64,000 bases of DNA from an uncultured Pseudomonadota bacterium (GCA_902781465.1 CACZJK010000004.1:1-64000); one strand, 5' to 3'; shown: positions 25,723 through 35,235, counted from the first letter of the stretch. The notes: generated by a model from the sequence alone, not told the origin. Numbers and translations are program-made.

Positions 25723-26553
25723 ATGGCATTGAAACATTACAAGCCAACAACACCAGGAACACGTGGTTTAACATTGATTGACCACAGTGAATTGCACAAA
25801 GGTGCTGAAAAGTCTTTGACTGTTGGTTTAAAGTCCAAAGGTGGACGTAATAATTTTGGTCATGTCACAGTTCCTCACCAAGGTGGTGGACACAAACGTA
25901 AATATCGTTTGATTGATTTTGATCGTAAGAAAAAAGATATACCTGCAACAGTAATTCGTTTGGAATATGATCCAAACCGTACTGCATTTATTGCATTGAT
26001 TGAATATAAAGATGGTGTTCGTTCTTATATCTTGGCACCACGTGATTTGAAACCAGGCGATACAGTTATTTCTGGTACACGTGAAGATATTAAACCAGGT
26101 AACACAATGCCATTGAAAAATATGCCAATCGGAACAATTGTTCATAACGTTGAATTGAAACCAGGTGCTGGTGGTCAATTGGCAAGAAGTGCTGGTTGTT
26201 ATGCTCAATTGATGGGTAAAGATGGTGTTTATGCTCAGATTAAAATGAACAGCGGTGAATTACGCAAAGTTCATTCTGAATGTTTGGCAACAGTTGGCAG
26301 CGTTTCTAACCCTGAACAACGTAATGTTAATTTGGGTAAAGCGGGTCGTGCACGCTGGTTGGGTATCCGCCCATCTACACGTGGTATGGCAATGAACCCT
26401 AATGATCACCCTATGGGTGGTGGTAACGGTCATTCCAAAGGACACGAACCTGTATCCCGCACAGGTATTCCAGCCAAGGGATATCGTACACGTAGCAATA
26501 AACGTACTGCAAAGATGATTATCCGCAGCAGACATTTGGCAAAGAAGAAATAA
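25723..26553 (+). CDS. rplB: 50S ribosomal protein L2 (uL2)
   Basis: The 276-residue peptidyl-transferase-centre protein. Intact signatures are [32 protein letters not shown] and the functional loop [14 protein letters not shown], here [20 protein letters not shown]. The V to M change before AMNP is minor. AAAGGTAAAATA precedes the ATG. Confidence 0.97.
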   Translation: MALKHYKPTTPGTRGLTLIDHSELHKGAEKSLTVGLKSKGGRNNFGHVTVPHQGGGHKRKYRLIDFDRKKKDIPATVIRLEYDPNRTAFIALIEYKDGVRSYILAPRDLKPGDTVISGTREDIKPGNTMPLKNMPIGTIVHNVELKPGAGGQLARSAGCYAQLMGKDGVYAQIKMNSGELRKVHSECLATVGSVSNPEQRNVNLGKAGRARWLGIRPSTRGMAMNPNDHPMGGGNGHSKGHEPVSRTGIPAKGYRTRSNKRTAKMIIRSRHLAKKK

Positions 26554-26565
26554 TAGGAGTGTATA

Positions 26566-26844
26566 ATGTCTCGTTCAGTATGGAAAGGTCCTTATGTTCA
26601 CCCATCTATCTTGAAAAAGGTAGCGGTGGCTATTGAAAAAGATGACCATAAACCTATCAAAACATGGTCTCGTGGCAGTACAATCGTGCCACCTATGGTT
26701 GGTTTGACATTTGAAGTTCACAACGGTAACAAATTTATTCCTGTATCAATCGTAGAAGATATGATTGGTCACAAATTGGGTGAATTTGCACCAACTCGTA
26801 CATTCAAAGGTCACGCCGCAAATAAAAAAGCAGCAGCAAAATAA
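26566..26844 (+). CDS. rpsS: 30S ribosomal protein S19 (uS19)
   Basis: 92 residues: [11 protein letters not shown] at the start, then [30 protein letters not shown] and [15 protein letters not shown]. It sits 12 nt after rplB with AGGAG upstream. Ordinary family member. Confidence 0.97.
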   Translation: MSRSVWKGPYVHPSILKKVAVAIEKDDHKPIKTWSRGSTIVPPMVGLTFEVHNGNKFIPVSIVEDMIGHKLGEFAPTRTFKGHAANKKAAAK

Positions 26845-26859
26845 GGGTAGGGTAAAATT

Positions 26860-27255
26860 ATGACAAGATATGGAATAAAAGACAATCAGGTTCGTGCGTT
26901 CAATAAAATGATTCGCATCAGCCACCAGAAATTAAATCTGGTTTGTGATATGGTTCGCGGCTTGCCAGTTGACCGTGCCGTTGACGTTTTAAAGTTTTCG
27001 AAAAAACGCGTTTCAGACGAAGTTTTGAAAACATTGTTGTCTGCTGTTGCAAATGCAGAACACAATAAAAACTTGTCTGCTGATACTTTGTTCATCAAAG
27101 AAATTTGGTGTGGTAAAGCGTTGACAATGAAACGTATTATGGCAGGACCTCGTGGAAGTGCTCGTCCAATTTTGAAACCATTTTCTAATTTGACAATCGT
27201 CTTGGAAAGTGGCGCGGCTCCTGAAAAGAAAAAAGCAAAAAAAGTAACAAAATAA
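26860..27255 (+). CDS. rplV: 50S ribosomal protein L22 (uL22)
   Basis: 131 residues. The N-terminal half shows IRISHQKLNLVCDMVRGLPV. The exit-tunnel beta hairpin region reads MAGPRGSARPILKPFSNLTI. A short Lys-rich tail (KKKAKKVTK) ends the protein. It is tightly packed between rpsS and rpsC (15-nt gaps). Confidence 0.95.
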   Translation: MTRYGIKDNQVRAFNKMIRISHQKLNLVCDMVRGLPVDRAVDVLKFSKKRVSDEVLKTLLSAVANAEHNKNLSADTLFIKEIWCGKALTMKRIMAGPRGSARPILKPFSNLTIVLESGAAPEKKKAKKVTK

Positions 27256-27270
27256 AGTGGAGTGAAAAAA

Positions 27271-27972
27271 ATGGGACAAAAAGTATCACCAATTTCATTA
27301 CGCGAATTTATCAATAAAATCACAGATTCTCGCTGGATTGCTGGTAAAAAAGATTATGCAGCATTGTTGGCAGAAGACGTTAAAATCCGTAAATTCGTTG
27401 AAAAGAAATTAAAGAAAGCAGGATTGGCCAAAGTCGTTATCGAACGTTTTGCTAAAAAGGTAGTTGTCACTATCCACACATCACGTCCAGGTATGATTAT
27501 TGGTAAAAATGGTGCAGATATCGAAGCATTGCGTAACGATATCAAAAAATTGGTCAAGAACGATCAAGTTGTTGTTAACATCTATGAAGTTCGTCGTCCA
27601 GATTTGAATGCACAATTGGTTGCTCAAAATATTGCACAACAAATCGAAGGTCGTGTATCTTTCAAACGTGCTATGAAAAAAGCTGTTCAAAATGCTCAAA
27701 AAGCAGGTGCCCAGGGTATCAAAGTAATGTGTTCTGGTCGTTTGAACGGTGCTGAAATTGCACGCAGCGAACAAATTCGCGAAGGTCGTATACCACTTCA
27801 TACATTACGTGCAGATATTGACTATGCGTCAATTCAAGCAAAAACAACATACGGTGTTATCGGCGTTAAAGTTTGGATTTACACTGGTGATGTTGTGAAC
27901 AAAGAAAAGCTGGCGTCTGAAATGGCGCGTCCGACTGAATATGCCGGCAGCAGCGAAAAGAAAAGCAAATAA
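27271..27972 (+). CDS. rpsC: 30S ribosomal protein S3 (uS3)
   Basis: 233 residues. [16 protein letters not shown] is slightly diverged from the usual MGQKVNPxGxRLG-type start. The KH domain contains [19 protein letters not shown], and the C-terminal domain [20 protein letters not shown] is normal. The ATG at 27271 is preceded by GTGGAGTG. A short Ser/Lys tail ends the protein. Confidence 0.96.
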   Translation: MGQKVSPISLREFINKITDSRWIAGKKDYAALLAEDVKIRKFVEKKLKKAGLAKVVIERFAKKVVVTIHTSRPGMIIGKNGADIEALRNDIKKLVKNDQVVVNIYEVRRPDLNAQLVAQNIAQQIEGRVSFKRAMKKAVQNAQKAGAQGIKVMCSGRLNGAEIARSEQIREGRIPLHTLRADIDYASIQAKTTYGVIGVKVWIYTGDVVNKEKLASEMARPTEYAGSSEKKSK

Positions 27973-27997
27973 TAATTAAAATTTAAAGGTTTTAATC

Positions 27998-28411
27998 ATG
28001 TTAATGCCAAATAAAACAAAATTTCGCAAACAGCACAAAGGTCGTATTCACGGGGCTGCCAAGGGTGGAAGTGAATTGGCGTTTGGGTCGTTTGGTCTGA
28101 AAGCAATGTCTCCTGAACGTGTAACTGCACGTCAGATAGAAGCCGCTCGTCGTGCCATCACTCGTCATATGAGACGTATGGGTAAATTATGGATTCGTAT
28201 TTTCCCAGATGTTCCAGTGACTGCAAAACCAGGTGGTGTTCGTATGGGTAAAGGTAAAGGTGCTGTTGAATACTGGATTTGCCGTGTTAAACCAGGCCGC
28301 ATCATGTTCGAATTAGATGGTGTTAAACCAGAAGTCGCATATGAAGCGTTTGCTTTGGCTGCTGCAAAATTGCCAGTTAAAACAAAAATCGTAGAACGCA
28401 AAGTTAACTAA
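27998..28411 (+). CDS. rplP: 50S ribosomal protein L16 (uL16)
   Basis: 137 residues: [19 protein letters not shown], then [40 protein letters not shown] and the C-terminal [17 protein letters not shown]. The first ATG is used because family members begin M-L-x-P-K-x-T-K; AAAGG lies 8 nt upstream. Confidence 0.97.
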   Translation: MLMPNKTKFRKQHKGRIHGAAKGGSELAFGSFGLKAMSPERVTARQIEAARRAITRHMRRMGKLWIRIFPDVPVTAKPGGVRMGKGKGAVEYWICRVKPGRIMFELDGVKPEVAYEAFALAAAKLPVKTKIVERKVN

Positions 28412-28435
28412 TACAAGTGCAAAAAGGTTAAAGAT

Positions 28436-28639
28436 ATGGCAGAAAAGAAAGTAGCAAAAACAGCCGAAAAAGAAGCTTTGACAAAGGAAGCTTTGCAAAG
28501 CAAATTGGTTGATTTGAAAAAAGAACAAATGAATCAACGCTTTCAACTGGCTGCGGGTCAATTGCCAAAAACTCATGTTTTGCGTAAAACTCGCCGTGAA
28601 ATTGCACGTGTAAAGACAAAGTTGAATGCTGCGAAATAA
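28436..28639 (+). CDS. rpmC: 50S ribosomal protein L29 (uL29)
   Basis: 67 residues. The helical hairpin core is [20 protein letters not shown] then [19 protein letters not shown]. An N-terminal extension of about 15 Lys/Ala-rich residues is present. AAAGG precedes the ATG. Confidence 0.94.
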   Translation: MAEKKVAKTAEKEALTKEALQSKLVDLKKEQMNQRFQLAAGQLPKTHVLRKTRREIARVKTKLNAAK

Positions 28640-28650
28640 TAACTAAATCT

Positions 28651-28678
28651 TTGACTTTTGATTTTTTTAGTGTAAAAT
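28651..28678 (+). promoter_or_regulatory. Internal promoter upstream of rpsQ
   Basis: TTGACT (28651-28656), 16 bp, TAAAAT (28673-28678), 36 bp before the rpsQ ATG. It would allow expression of rpsQ-rplN-rplX and downstream genes independently of the S10 transcript. Confidence 0.45.
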
Positions 28679-28713
28679 CAGAAGCCGGAAAACAAAAAAT
28701 AAGGACTAAAGTT

Positions 28714-28980
28714 ATGCCAAGACGTATACTGCAAGGAACTGTGAAAAGTACAGCAAATGACAAAACTGTCGTTGTCGAAGTAGAACGCCGTTTTCGTCAT
28801 CCATTGTATGGAAAGTTCGTGAAGCAGAATAAAAAATACAAGGCACACGATGAAAACAACGAATATAAAGTTGGTGAAATCGTTGCTATTGAAGAACATC
28901 GTCCTATCTCCAAGACAAAATCTTGGGTTGTAAAGGGCCGTGTTGGGGTCAGCAAAGACACAACTGTTAATGTTGACTAA
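28714..28980 (+). CDS. rpsQ: 30S ribosomal protein S17 (uS17)
   Basis: 88 residues; OB-fold 16S-binding protein. Signatures are [40 protein letters not shown] and the conserved D-E-x-N segment followed by [18 protein letters not shown]. The ATG at 28714 has AAGGACTAAAG upstream. Confidence 0.96.
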   Translation: MPRRILQGTVKSTANDKTVVVEVERRFRHPLYGKFVKQNKKYKAHDENNEYKVGEIVAIEEHRPISKTKSWVVKGRVGVSKDTTVNVD

Positions 28981-29101
28981 TAAATTGGTGGGTTTTTTGA
29001 GGTCTTGAATCTGAAACATTATACATAAAATTCAAGACAGTCGAAACCCGGTAACAAAGCAGTGGGGGACAGCCCCGCTTGCAGGATTAAGGAAAAAAGT
29101 T
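28981..29101 (+). other. Hairpin-containing gap between rpsQ and rplN
   Basis: This 121-nt gap is unusually long for this junction. It contains TCTTGAAT/ATTCAAGA (8 bp, about 19-nt loop, near 29003-29036) and AGTGGGG-GACA-GCCCCGCT (near 29061-29079). No gene and no U-tract. Confidence 0.6.
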
Positions 29102-29476
29102 ATGATACAAAATGAAACAGTTATGACAGTTGCAGATAACTCTGGTGCACGTAAAGCTATGTGTATCAAAGTTTTAGGCGGTTCTCATCGTCGTTATGCA
29201 ACAGTTGGCGATAAAATCGTTGTCGCTATTAAAGATGCTATTCCACGTGGTAAAGTTCAAAAAGGAACTGTTCAACGTGCAATAATCGTAAGAACAAAAT
29301 TCCCAGTTAAACGTCCAGACGGCTCTATTATCCGTTTTGATGATAACGCGGTTGTTTTGATTAACAAAAACAACTTTGAACCAATTGGAACACGTATCTT
29401 TGGACCAATCGCACGTGAAGTTCGTCGTAAATACGATGTTCAGAAAATTGTGTCTTTGGCACCGGAAGTAATATAA
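29102..29476 (+). CDS. rplN: 50S ribosomal protein L14 (uL14)
   Basis: 124 residues: [20 protein letters not shown], then [58 protein letters not shown] and [16 protein letters not shown]. First gene of the spc block. Confidence 0.97.
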   Translation: MIQNETVMTVADNSGARKAMCIKVLGGSHRRYATVGDKIVVAIKDAIPRGKVQKGTVQRAIIVRTKFPVKRPDGSIIRFDDNAVVLINKNNFEPIGTRIFGPIAREVRRKYDVQKIVSLAPEVI

Positions 29477-29504
29477 TACTTTTGACTAACTAAAAGGCGA
29501 AAAA

Positions 29505-29807
29505 ATGAAAATTAAGAAAGGCGACGAAGTCGTAGTTATTTCGGGAAAATACAAAGGCGTCAAAGGTAAAGTATTACAAGCACGTCCAGAAGAATCCCGT
29601 GTTGTTGTCGAAGGTGTGAACCGTCATAAATGGCACATCAAACCAACACAAGAACAACCAGGTCATATTGTTGATCGCGAAGCACCTATCCATGTATCCA
29701 ACGTTGCATTGATTGATCCAAAAACAAAAAAAGCAACACGTGCTGGATATGAAATGAAAGGTGACAAAAAAGTTCGCGTTTCAAAAAAGTCTGGGTCAGA
29801 AATCTAA
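29505..29807 (+). CDS. rplX: 50S ribosomal protein L24 (uL24)
   Basis: 100 residues. The KOW motif is [20 protein letters not shown], followed by [20 protein letters not shown] and the CDS-terminal basic region. AAAAGGCG lies before the ATG. Ordinary family member. Confidence 0.96.
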   Translation: MKIKKGDEVVVISGKYKGVKGKVLQARPEESRVVVEGVNRHKWHIKPTQEQPGHIVDREAPIHVSNVALIDPKTKKATRAGYEMKGDKKVRVSKKSGSEI

Positions 29808-29814
29808 ACCAAAT

Positions 29815-29834
29815 GATTCCGCTGTTACGGAATC
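29815..29834 (+). other. rplX-rplE junction hairpin (GCTGTTAC loop)
   Basis: GATTCCG-CTGTTA-CGGAATC, a perfect 7-bp stem. The loop is identical to that of the hairpin between rplF and rplR (31770-31789), whose stem differs by compensating changes. Confidence 0.75.
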
Positions 29835-29855
29835 GATAACGAAAAGGTACAAAAA

Positions 29856-30401
29856 ATGCAAAGCAGATTGCGTGAAATTTACGAAAAAAATGTTGTTCCT
29901 GAATTGGTAAAAGAATTTGGGTACAAGAATATGTTTGCAGTTCCGAAACTTACCAAAATCGTTTTGAATATGGGTGTTGGCGAAGCTGTATCTGATAAAA
30001 AGAAATTAGACAGTGCCGCTGCTGATTTGACAGCGATTGCTGCACAAAAATCAATCATCACACATGCAAAGAAATCTATTGCTACTTATCGTTTACGCGA
30101 AGGTCAAGCAATTGGTACAAAAGTTACTTTGCGTGGTAAAAGAATGTATGATTTCTTGGATAAGTTGATTACAGTGGCTTTGCCACGTGTAAAAGACTTC
30201 CGTGGATTGTCAAAATCTAAATTTGATGGTCGTGGAAATTATGCGTTCGGTATCAAAGAACATTTGATATTCCCAGAAATTTCTGTTGATAAAATTGATG
30301 CTATCCGTGGTATGGATATTGTTATTGTTACAACAGCAAAAACAGATGATGAAGCCCGTGCATTGCTGACAAAAATCGGCTTGCCATTGGTTTTGAAATA
30401 A
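29856..30401 (+). CDS. rplE: 50S ribosomal protein L5 (uL5)
   Basis: 181 residues; binds 5S rRNA. Signatures are [20 protein letters not shown], the loop [20 protein letters not shown] and [20 protein letters not shown], then [18 protein letters not shown]. Complete. Confidence 0.97.
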   Translation: MQSRLREIYEKNVVPELVKEFGYKNMFAVPKLTKIVLNMGVGEAVSDKKKLDSAAADLTAIAAQKSIITHAKKSIATYRLREGQAIGTKVTLRGKRMYDFLDKLITVALPRVKDFRGLSKSKFDGRGNYAFGIKEHLIFPEISVDKIDAIRGMDIVIVTTAKTDDEARALLTKIGLPLVLK

Positions 30402-30417
30402 TTATAAGGAAATAAAA

Positions 30418-30720
30418 ATGGCTAAATTAGCATTGATAAACAAACAAAAAAGACGTGAAAAATTGGTCGCGCAATATGCAAAAAAACGCGAATCAATTAA
30501 AGCAAAGATGTCTGTTAATGCGACACCAGAAGAACGTATGGATGCCATGAAAAAATTGGCAAAGTTGCCACGCAACGCAAATCCAACACGTTTGCACAAT
30601 CGTTGTTCTATCACTGGTCGTGCACGTGGGTTCTCTCGTTTGTTCGGTTTGTGCCGTCAACAAGTTCGCACAATGGCATCAGAAGGTAAATTACCAGGTG
30701 TTCGCAAGTCCAGTTGGTAA
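30418..30720 (+). CDS. rpsN: 30S ribosomal protein S14 (uS14), zinc-free long form
   Basis: 100 residues, the long C-minus type without a zinc ribbon. MAKLALINKQKRREKLV is at the start, and the C-terminal part reads RLHNRCSITGRARGFSRLFG followed by LPGVRKSSW. It starts 16 nt after rplE with AAGGAAAT upstream. Confidence 0.96.
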   Translation: MAKLALINKQKRREKLVAQYAKKRESIKAKMSVNATPEERMDAMKKLAKLPRNANPTRLHNRCSITGRARGFSRLFGLCRQQVRTMASEGKLPGVRKSSW

Positions 30721-30796
30721 TATAAATTAAAAGCAAGCTGTGGACAATGCAGCCCAAGCGCAGAAAGTAAAATTTCTGCAAAACAAGGAGTAAAAA

Positions 30797-31195
30797 ATGT
30801 CAATATCACATCCAATCGGAGATATGGTTACCCGCATCCGCAATGGTCAAAATGCTGGTAAAGAATACGTCTCTGTTCCAAACAGCAAATTACGCGCAGC
30901 AGTGTTGAGCGTATTGAAAGATGAAGGTTTCATAACAGATTTTCGCGAAGAAAAAATTGATGAAAAACGCGCAAATTTGGTTATTGAATTGAAATACGTT
31001 AATGGTAACGGTGCAATCCAAGAAATAACAACTGTATCAAAACCAGGGCGTCGTGTATATTCGTCTTGTGCGAAAATGCCACGCGTTTTGAACGGTTTGG
31101 GTATTGCTGTTGTATCTACACCAAACGGCGTTATGACAGATCACAAAGCTCGCCTTATGAATGTTGGCGGTGAAGTATTATGTAAAGTTATCTAA
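30797..31195 (+). CDS. rpsH: 30S ribosomal protein S8 (uS8)
   Basis: 132 residues; translational repressor of spc operons in E. coli. Signatures are HPIGDMVTRIRNGQNAGKEY, VSKPGRRVYSS and the C-terminal GLGIAVVSTPNGVMTDHKAR. The 76-nt gap before it contains the hairpin GCAGAAA/TTTCTGC (near 30760) and then AAGGAG. Confidence 0.97.
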   Translation: MSISHPIGDMVTRIRNGQNAGKEYVSVPNSKLRAAVLSVLKDEGFITDFREEKIDEKRANLVIELKYVNGNGAIQEITTVSKPGRRVYSSCAKMPRVLNGLGIAVVSTPNGVMTDHKARLMNVGGEVLCKVI

Positions 31196-31211
31196 TCAAA
31201 AGGAAATCGTT

Positions 31212-31763
31212 ATGTCTCGTGCAGGAAAATATCCAGTAGAAATTAAAAATGGCGTATCGGTTGAATTGACAGATAACGCTGTAGTTGTAAAAGGTCCAAA
31301 AGGCGAATTGCATGTTTCTTTGGAAACAAAAAATGCCAATTTGGTTGATATCAAAGTAGAAGATGGTCATGTAGTTGTTACACCAAAGAACGCAGAAGAT
31401 AAAGCTTCGCGCGCTATGTGGGGAACAATGACACGTAATATCAAGGCTGCTGTAAAAGGTGTATCTGAAGGCTTTTCAAAAGCAATGTATATGAAAGGTG
31501 TTGGTTATAAAGCATCTGTCAAAGGTAACATCTTTACATTGGTTGTTGGTTTTTCTCATGATGTAGTTATGGAAATCCCAGCTGGCTTGAATGTCACAAT
31601 GGGTGAAACACCAACAGAATTTACAATTTCTGGTATCGACAAGAATTTGTTGGGACAATTTGCAGATAAAATTCATAAAATCCGCAAAGCGGACCCATAT
31701 AAAGGTAAAGGTATCTTCTATAAAGACGAATATATCCGTCGCAAAGAAGGTAAGAAGAAATAA
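31212..31763 (+). CDS. rplF: 50S ribosomal protein L6 (uL6)
   Basis: 183 residues: MSRAGKYPVEIKNGVSVEL, then KGVGYKASVKGNIFTLVVGF, SGIDKNLLGQFADKIHKIRK and the C-terminal DPYKGKGIFYKDEYIRRKEG. The ATG at 31212 follows AAAAGGAAAT; in-frame upstream codons overlap rpsH and are not used. Confidence 0.97.
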   Translation: MSRAGKYPVEIKNGVSVELTDNAVVVKGPKGELHVSLETKNANLVDIKVEDGHVVVTPKNAEDKASRAMWGTMTRNIKAAVKGVSEGFSKAMYMKGVGYKASVKGNIFTLVVGFSHDVVMEIPAGLNVTMGETPTEFTISGIDKNLLGQFADKIHKIRKADPYKGKGIFYKDEYIRRKEGKKK

Positions 31764-31769
31764 TAAATA

Positions 31770-31789
31770 ATTCCCGCTGTTACGGGAAT
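31770..31789 (+). other. rplF-rplR junction hairpin (GCTGTTAC loop)
   Basis: ATTCCCG-CTGTTA-CGGGAAT, 7-bp perfect stem. It shares its loop and closing pairs with the rplX-rplE hairpin at 29815-29834. Confidence 0.75.
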
Positions 31790-31809
31790 GTGAACAAAGG
31801 AAAAATAAA

Positions 31810-32166
31810 ATGTTAAGACATTTATCTTCTGAAGAAAGACGTACATTGGCAAATCGCGGTGCGTTGAAAAGAAAGAATCCTGGCAAAATCCGTTTGTCAG
31901 TATTCCGTTCGGATCGTCATATTGAAATCCAAGCTATTGATGATGTCAAAGGTCACACAGTATGTGCTGCATCAACAAAAGAAAAAGATTTCAAAGGCAA
32001 AGGTTGGAATATCGCTGGTGCTGAAATGTTGGGCAAAATTTTTGCTGAACGTATGGCAAAAGCAGGTATTAAAGATAACTATTACTTTGATCGTGGTCGT
32101 TATTTATATCATGGTCGTGTAAAAGCTTTGGGCGATTCTATGCGCGCAAACGGAATGAAAATTTAA
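31810..32166 (+). CDS. rplR: 50S ribosomal protein L18 (uL18)
   Basis: 118 residues; 5S rRNA binder. Signatures are RLSVFRSDRHIEIQAIDDVK, the helix MLGKIFAERMAKAGI and the C-terminal FDRGRYLYHGRVKALGDSMR. Complete. Confidence 0.96.
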   Translation: MLRHLSSEERRTLANRGALKRKNPGKIRLSVFRSDRHIEIQAIDDVKGHTVCAASTKEKDFKGKGWNIAGAEMLGKIFAERMAKAGIKDNYYFDRGRYLYHGRVKALGDSMRANGMKI

Positions 32167-32185
32167 TTAGATGGAGCGTAAAACA

Positions 32186-32740
32186 ATGGCACGTTTTGAT
32201 GAAAAAAAATTACAGTCAGATAATTTGGTAGATAAATTAGTTTCTATCAATCGCGTTTCTAAGACAGTGAAGGGCGGCCGTAATATGTCGTTCTCTGCTT
32301 TGGTTGTTGTTGGGGATAAAGCAGGTATGGTTGGATTTGGTAAAGGTAAAGCTTTGGAAGTTCAAGCCGCTGTTCAAAAAGCAACAAAAGCAGCAAAAGC
32401 AAAAATGTTGCGCGTTCCTTTGAAAGAAGGTCGTACATTACATCACGACAGCGAAGCCAAATATGGTGCAAGCAAATTGGTGGTTCGCAGTGCTGTTCCA
32501 GGTACTGGTATTATCGCTGGTGGTGCTTTGCGTGCAGTATTTGAATGTTTGGGTGTACAAGACGTTGTTGTTAAATCACAAGGTTCTAACAATCCAAACA
32601 ATATGATTCGTGCTGCGTTCATGGCTTTTGAAAAAATGAATTCTCCTAAAACTGTTGCTGCACGTCGTGGCAAAACAGTTGCAGAAATCATTGCTGGCCG
32701 TGATGGTAAAAAATTAGAAACAGCAGACGAAGCAAAATAA
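32186..32740 (+). CDS. rpsE: 30S ribosomal protein S5 (uS5)
   Basis: 184 residues: [20 protein letters not shown], then [20 protein letters not shown] and [20 protein letters not shown], then [20 protein letters not shown]. The ATG at 32186 is preceded by GATGGAGCG. The next gene should be rpmD in most bacteria; it is missing here. Confidence 0.96.
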   Translation: MARFDEKKLQSDNLVDKLVSINRVSKTVKGGRNMSFSALVVVGDKAGMVGFGKGKALEVQAAVQKATKAAKAKMLRVPLKEGRTLHHDSEAKYGASKLVVRSAVPGTGIIAGGALRAVFECLGVQDVVVKSQGSNNPNNMIRAAFMAFEKMNSPKTVAARRGKTVAEIIAGRDGKKLETADEAK

Positions 32741-32820
32741 TTAAAATAAACCGAGTACATAATCTTGAATTATGTGCGACAAGGACTATATCATAGTCAT
32801 AGGACAAAAAGGAAAAAGAA
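32741..32820 (+). other. rpsE-rplO gap with two hairpins, no rpmD
   Basis: ACATAAT-CTTGA-ATTATGT (32757-32775) and GACTAT-ATC-ATAGTC (32784-32798) lie in this 80-nt gap. It is too short for rpmD (about 180 nt), and no L30-like reading frame is present. Confidence 0.7.
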
Positions 32821-33279
32821 ATGAAATTAAATGCATTGATGGATAATTTTGGTGCACGCAAAGATGTTAAACGCGTTGGTCGTGGTATGGCATCTGGTTA
32901 TGGTAAAACATCTGGTCGTGGTAACAAGGGTCAGAAAGCACGTTCTGGTTCTCGTAAACAAGCCACATTCCAAGGTGGACAAATGCCAATTTTGCGTCGT
33001 TTCCCAAAATTTGGTTTCAATAATCCTTTCCACAAAGAATATGCAACAATCAACCTGGGCGATATTGAAAAATTCATCGCTGCTGGTAAAATTGATGCGA
33101 AGAAAGAAATCACATTAGATTCTTTGTTTGAAGCAAAAATTTTGAACCGTAAAATGGATGGTTTGAAAGTTTTGGGCAAAGGTGAAATCAAATCCGCTGT
33201 TAACATTATTGCTGACAAATGGTCTAAATCAGCCGAAGCAGCGATTGTTAAAGCTGGTGGTAAAATTGCATCTAAATAA
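32821..33279 (+). CDS. rplO: 50S ribosomal protein L15 (uL15)
   Basis: 152 residues. The Gly-rich N-terminal region is RVGRGMASGYGKTSGRGNKG, then QKARSGSRKQATFQGGQMPI and LRRFPKFGFNN. The C-terminal globular part ends AIVKAGGKIASK. AAAAAGGAAAAAG lies upstream. Confidence 0.96.
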   Translation: MKLNALMDNFGARKDVKRVGRGMASGYGKTSGRGNKGQKARSGSRKQATFQGGQMPILRRFPKFGFNNPFHKEYATINLGDIEKFIAAGKIDAKKEITLDSLFEAKILNRKMDGLKVLGKGEIKSAVNIIADKWSKSAEAAIVKAGGKIASK

Positions 33280-33285
33280 TAATTA

Positions 33286-33311
33286 ACGCATTCGGGATTT
33301 CCCGGATGCGT
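33286..33311 (+). other. rplO-secY junction hairpin
   Basis: ACGCATTCGGG/CCCGGATGCGT around an ATTT loop, an 11-bp stem with one G-T pair, followed by AAAACAT and no U-tract. It lies just before secY, which itself has no clear ribosome-binding site. Confidence 0.7.
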
Positions 33312-33332
33312 AAAACATAAAGTTCAAAAACC

Positions 33333-34649
33333 ATGAAATTTTTGAAAAATATTTTTGGCAATCTGACAGATTTACAAAAACGTATCTTGTTCACACTTGG
33401 TGCGTTGATTGTTTATCGTATTGGTTCTTTTATTCCATTACCTGGTGTTAACGCAAGTGCTGTTTTACATTTGTTCAATGGCGATAATGGTATGATGGGA
33501 ATGTTTGATATGTTCTCTGGTGGATCTTTATCTCGTATGTCAGTTTTGGCCTTGAATATTTTCCCATACATTTCAGCATCAATCGTAATTCAATTATTGA
33601 CAGCTACCAGTAAGTCCTTGACTGATTTACGTAAAGAAGGCGAATCTGGTCGTATTAAAATCAACCAATACACCCGTTATTTAGCAGTTCTTTTGGCGGT
33701 TGTTCAAGGTTGGGCTGTTGTTCGTGGATTGGAATCTATGGCGGCGGTAAACGGTGTGCCAGCGGTTGCTAATCCAGGATTTGCGTTTGAATTATCAGCG
33801 ATTGTTGCATTGGTTGGTGGTACAGTGTTTGTTATGTGGTTGGCCGAACAAATCACTTCCCGTGGTATCGGGCAGGGCGCATCACTGTTGATTTTCGCAG
33901 GTATTATTGCGGAAGTTCCAGGTGGAATCGCAAAACTGTTTTCTTTGATTGGCGTTGGTCAAATGTCACCAGCAAAGATTGCTTTCGTTTTGGGATTTGT
34001 AATTGGAATTGTTGCATTGATTGCGTTTATGGAACAAGCACAACGTCGTATTCAAATTTTGTATCCACGTCAAGCAATGGCGAACGGTGTTATGAATACA
34101 AACGTTTCTTATTTGCCAATCAAGGTAAATATGTCTGGCGTTATGGGACCTGTGTTTGCTGCATCTATTATGATGTTGCCTGCATTTGTTCAAAGATTTG
34201 TTCAAAGTGAAAATTTATTTGTTCAAAATATACTTGGTTTCTTTACGTATGGAACATGGTCTTATATGATTTTGTACACAGTATTGATTGCGTTCTTTGC
34301 GTATTTCCAAACAGCTGTTGTATTTAACAGTGAAGAAACCAGTACTAATTTGAAAAATATGGGTGGTTATATCCCAGGTGTTCGTCCTGGTGAACAAACT
34401 ATGCATTACCTTGACGATGTTGTATCAAGAACAACTGCCATTGGTGTTGTTTATTTGATAGTGGTTTGTGTATTGCCTATCATTTTGAATACGCGTGGTG
34501 GTATGCCATTGATGATTGGCGGAACCAGTGTTTTAATCGTCGCAGGTGTTGTATTAGATACAATGAACCAAGTGAAATCTTATTTGGTTGAAAAACAATA
34601 TACTGGCGTTGTAAGCAAAACACAAAAGAAAGGTCGTTTTCGCGGATAA
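33333..34649 (+). CDS. secY: Preprotein translocase subunit SecY
   Basis: The 438-residue channel subunit has ten hydrophobic segments. The first shows KRILFTLGALIVYRIGSFIP. Others include ITSRGIGQGASLLIFAGI (plug/TM5 region), the conserved GYIPGVRPGEQT loop and a C-terminal basic tail. It exports the many secreted proteins of this window. The start has no obvious ribosome-binding site; the codon is chosen by family alignment. adk, often next, is not present. Confidence 0.96.
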   Translation: MKFLKNIFGNLTDLQKRILFTLGALIVYRIGSFIPLPGVNASAVLHLFNGDNGMMGMFDMFSGGSLSRMSVLALNIFPYISASIVIQLLTATSKSLTDLRKEGESGRIKINQYTRYLAVLLAVVQGWAVVRGLESMAAVNGVPAVANPGFAFELSAIVALVGGTVFVMWLAEQITSRGIGQGASLLIFAGIIAEVPGGIAKLFSLIGVGQMSPAKIAFVLGFVIGIVALIAFMEQAQRRIQILYPRQAMANGVMNTNVSYLPIKVNMSGVMGPVFAASIMMLPAFVQRFVQSENLFVQNILGFFTYGTWSYMILYTVLIAFFAYFQTAVVFNSEETSTNLKNMGGYIPGVRPGEQTMHYLDDVVSRTTAIGVVYLIVVCVLPIILNTRGGMPLMIGGTSVLIVAGVVLDTMNQVKSYLVEKQYTGVVSKTQKKGRFRG

Positions 34650-34662
34650 CGCAAAAAGATTT

Positions 34663-34706
34663 GATTTTTACATCAACGCATGATATTTTTGGTTGGTGTG
34701 AAAATC
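34663..34706 (+). other. secY-rpsM junction hairpin
   Basis: GATTTTTACATCAAC (34663-34677) pairs along 15 bp with GTTGGTGTGAAAATC (34692-34706), two of the pairs being G-T. The 145-nt gap holds no rpmJ or adk and no U-tract after the stem. Confidence 0.7.
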
Positions 34707-34794
34707 AGGAGCATTCAAAAAACGTGTGGATTTTGGGTGCGAAAAAACAGAATGGAAACATTCGAATAAATAAAAAAATAAAGGAAAATAAAAG

Positions 34795-35172
34795 ATGGCA
34801 CGTATAGCAGGTGTTAACATCCCGTCCGAAAAACGCATTGAAATTGCGTTGCAATACATTCATGGTATTGGGCCGGCTAAATCTGCACAGATTTGTTCTG
34901 CATTGAAATTGAAAGACGGTCTGCGCGCAAAAGATTTGACTGACGAAGATGTTATCAAAATTTCAAATTATATTGAACAAAACTTCAAAGTAGAAGGTGA
35001 CGTTCGTCGCGAAGTTGCAATGAATATTAAACGTTTGCAAGATTTAAAAACATATCGCGGAATTCGTCATCGTAACCGTTTACCAGTTCGTGGTCAACGC
35101 ACACAAACTAACGCACGTACCCGCAAAGGAAAACGCGTTGTTGTTGCTGGTTCTGCGACCAAGGGTAAATAA
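34795..35172 (+). CDS. rpsM: 30S ribosomal protein S13 (uS13)
   Basis: 125 residues: [19 protein letters not shown], then [19 protein letters not shown] and the C-terminal basic region [20 protein letters not shown] followed by ARTRKG. First gene of the alpha block. AAAGGAAAAT precedes the ATG. Confidence 0.97.
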   Translation: MARIAGVNIPSEKRIEIALQYIHGIGPAKSAQICSALKLKDGLRAKDLTDEDVIKISNYIEQNFKVEGDVRREVAMNIKRLQDLKTYRGIRHRNRLPVRGQRTQTNARTRKGKRVVVAGSATKGK

Positions 35173-35235
35173 TCACTAATTGGGTAGAGATTAACACGAT
35201 AGTTAATTGAAGACATCTAAATAAGGAAAACACAA

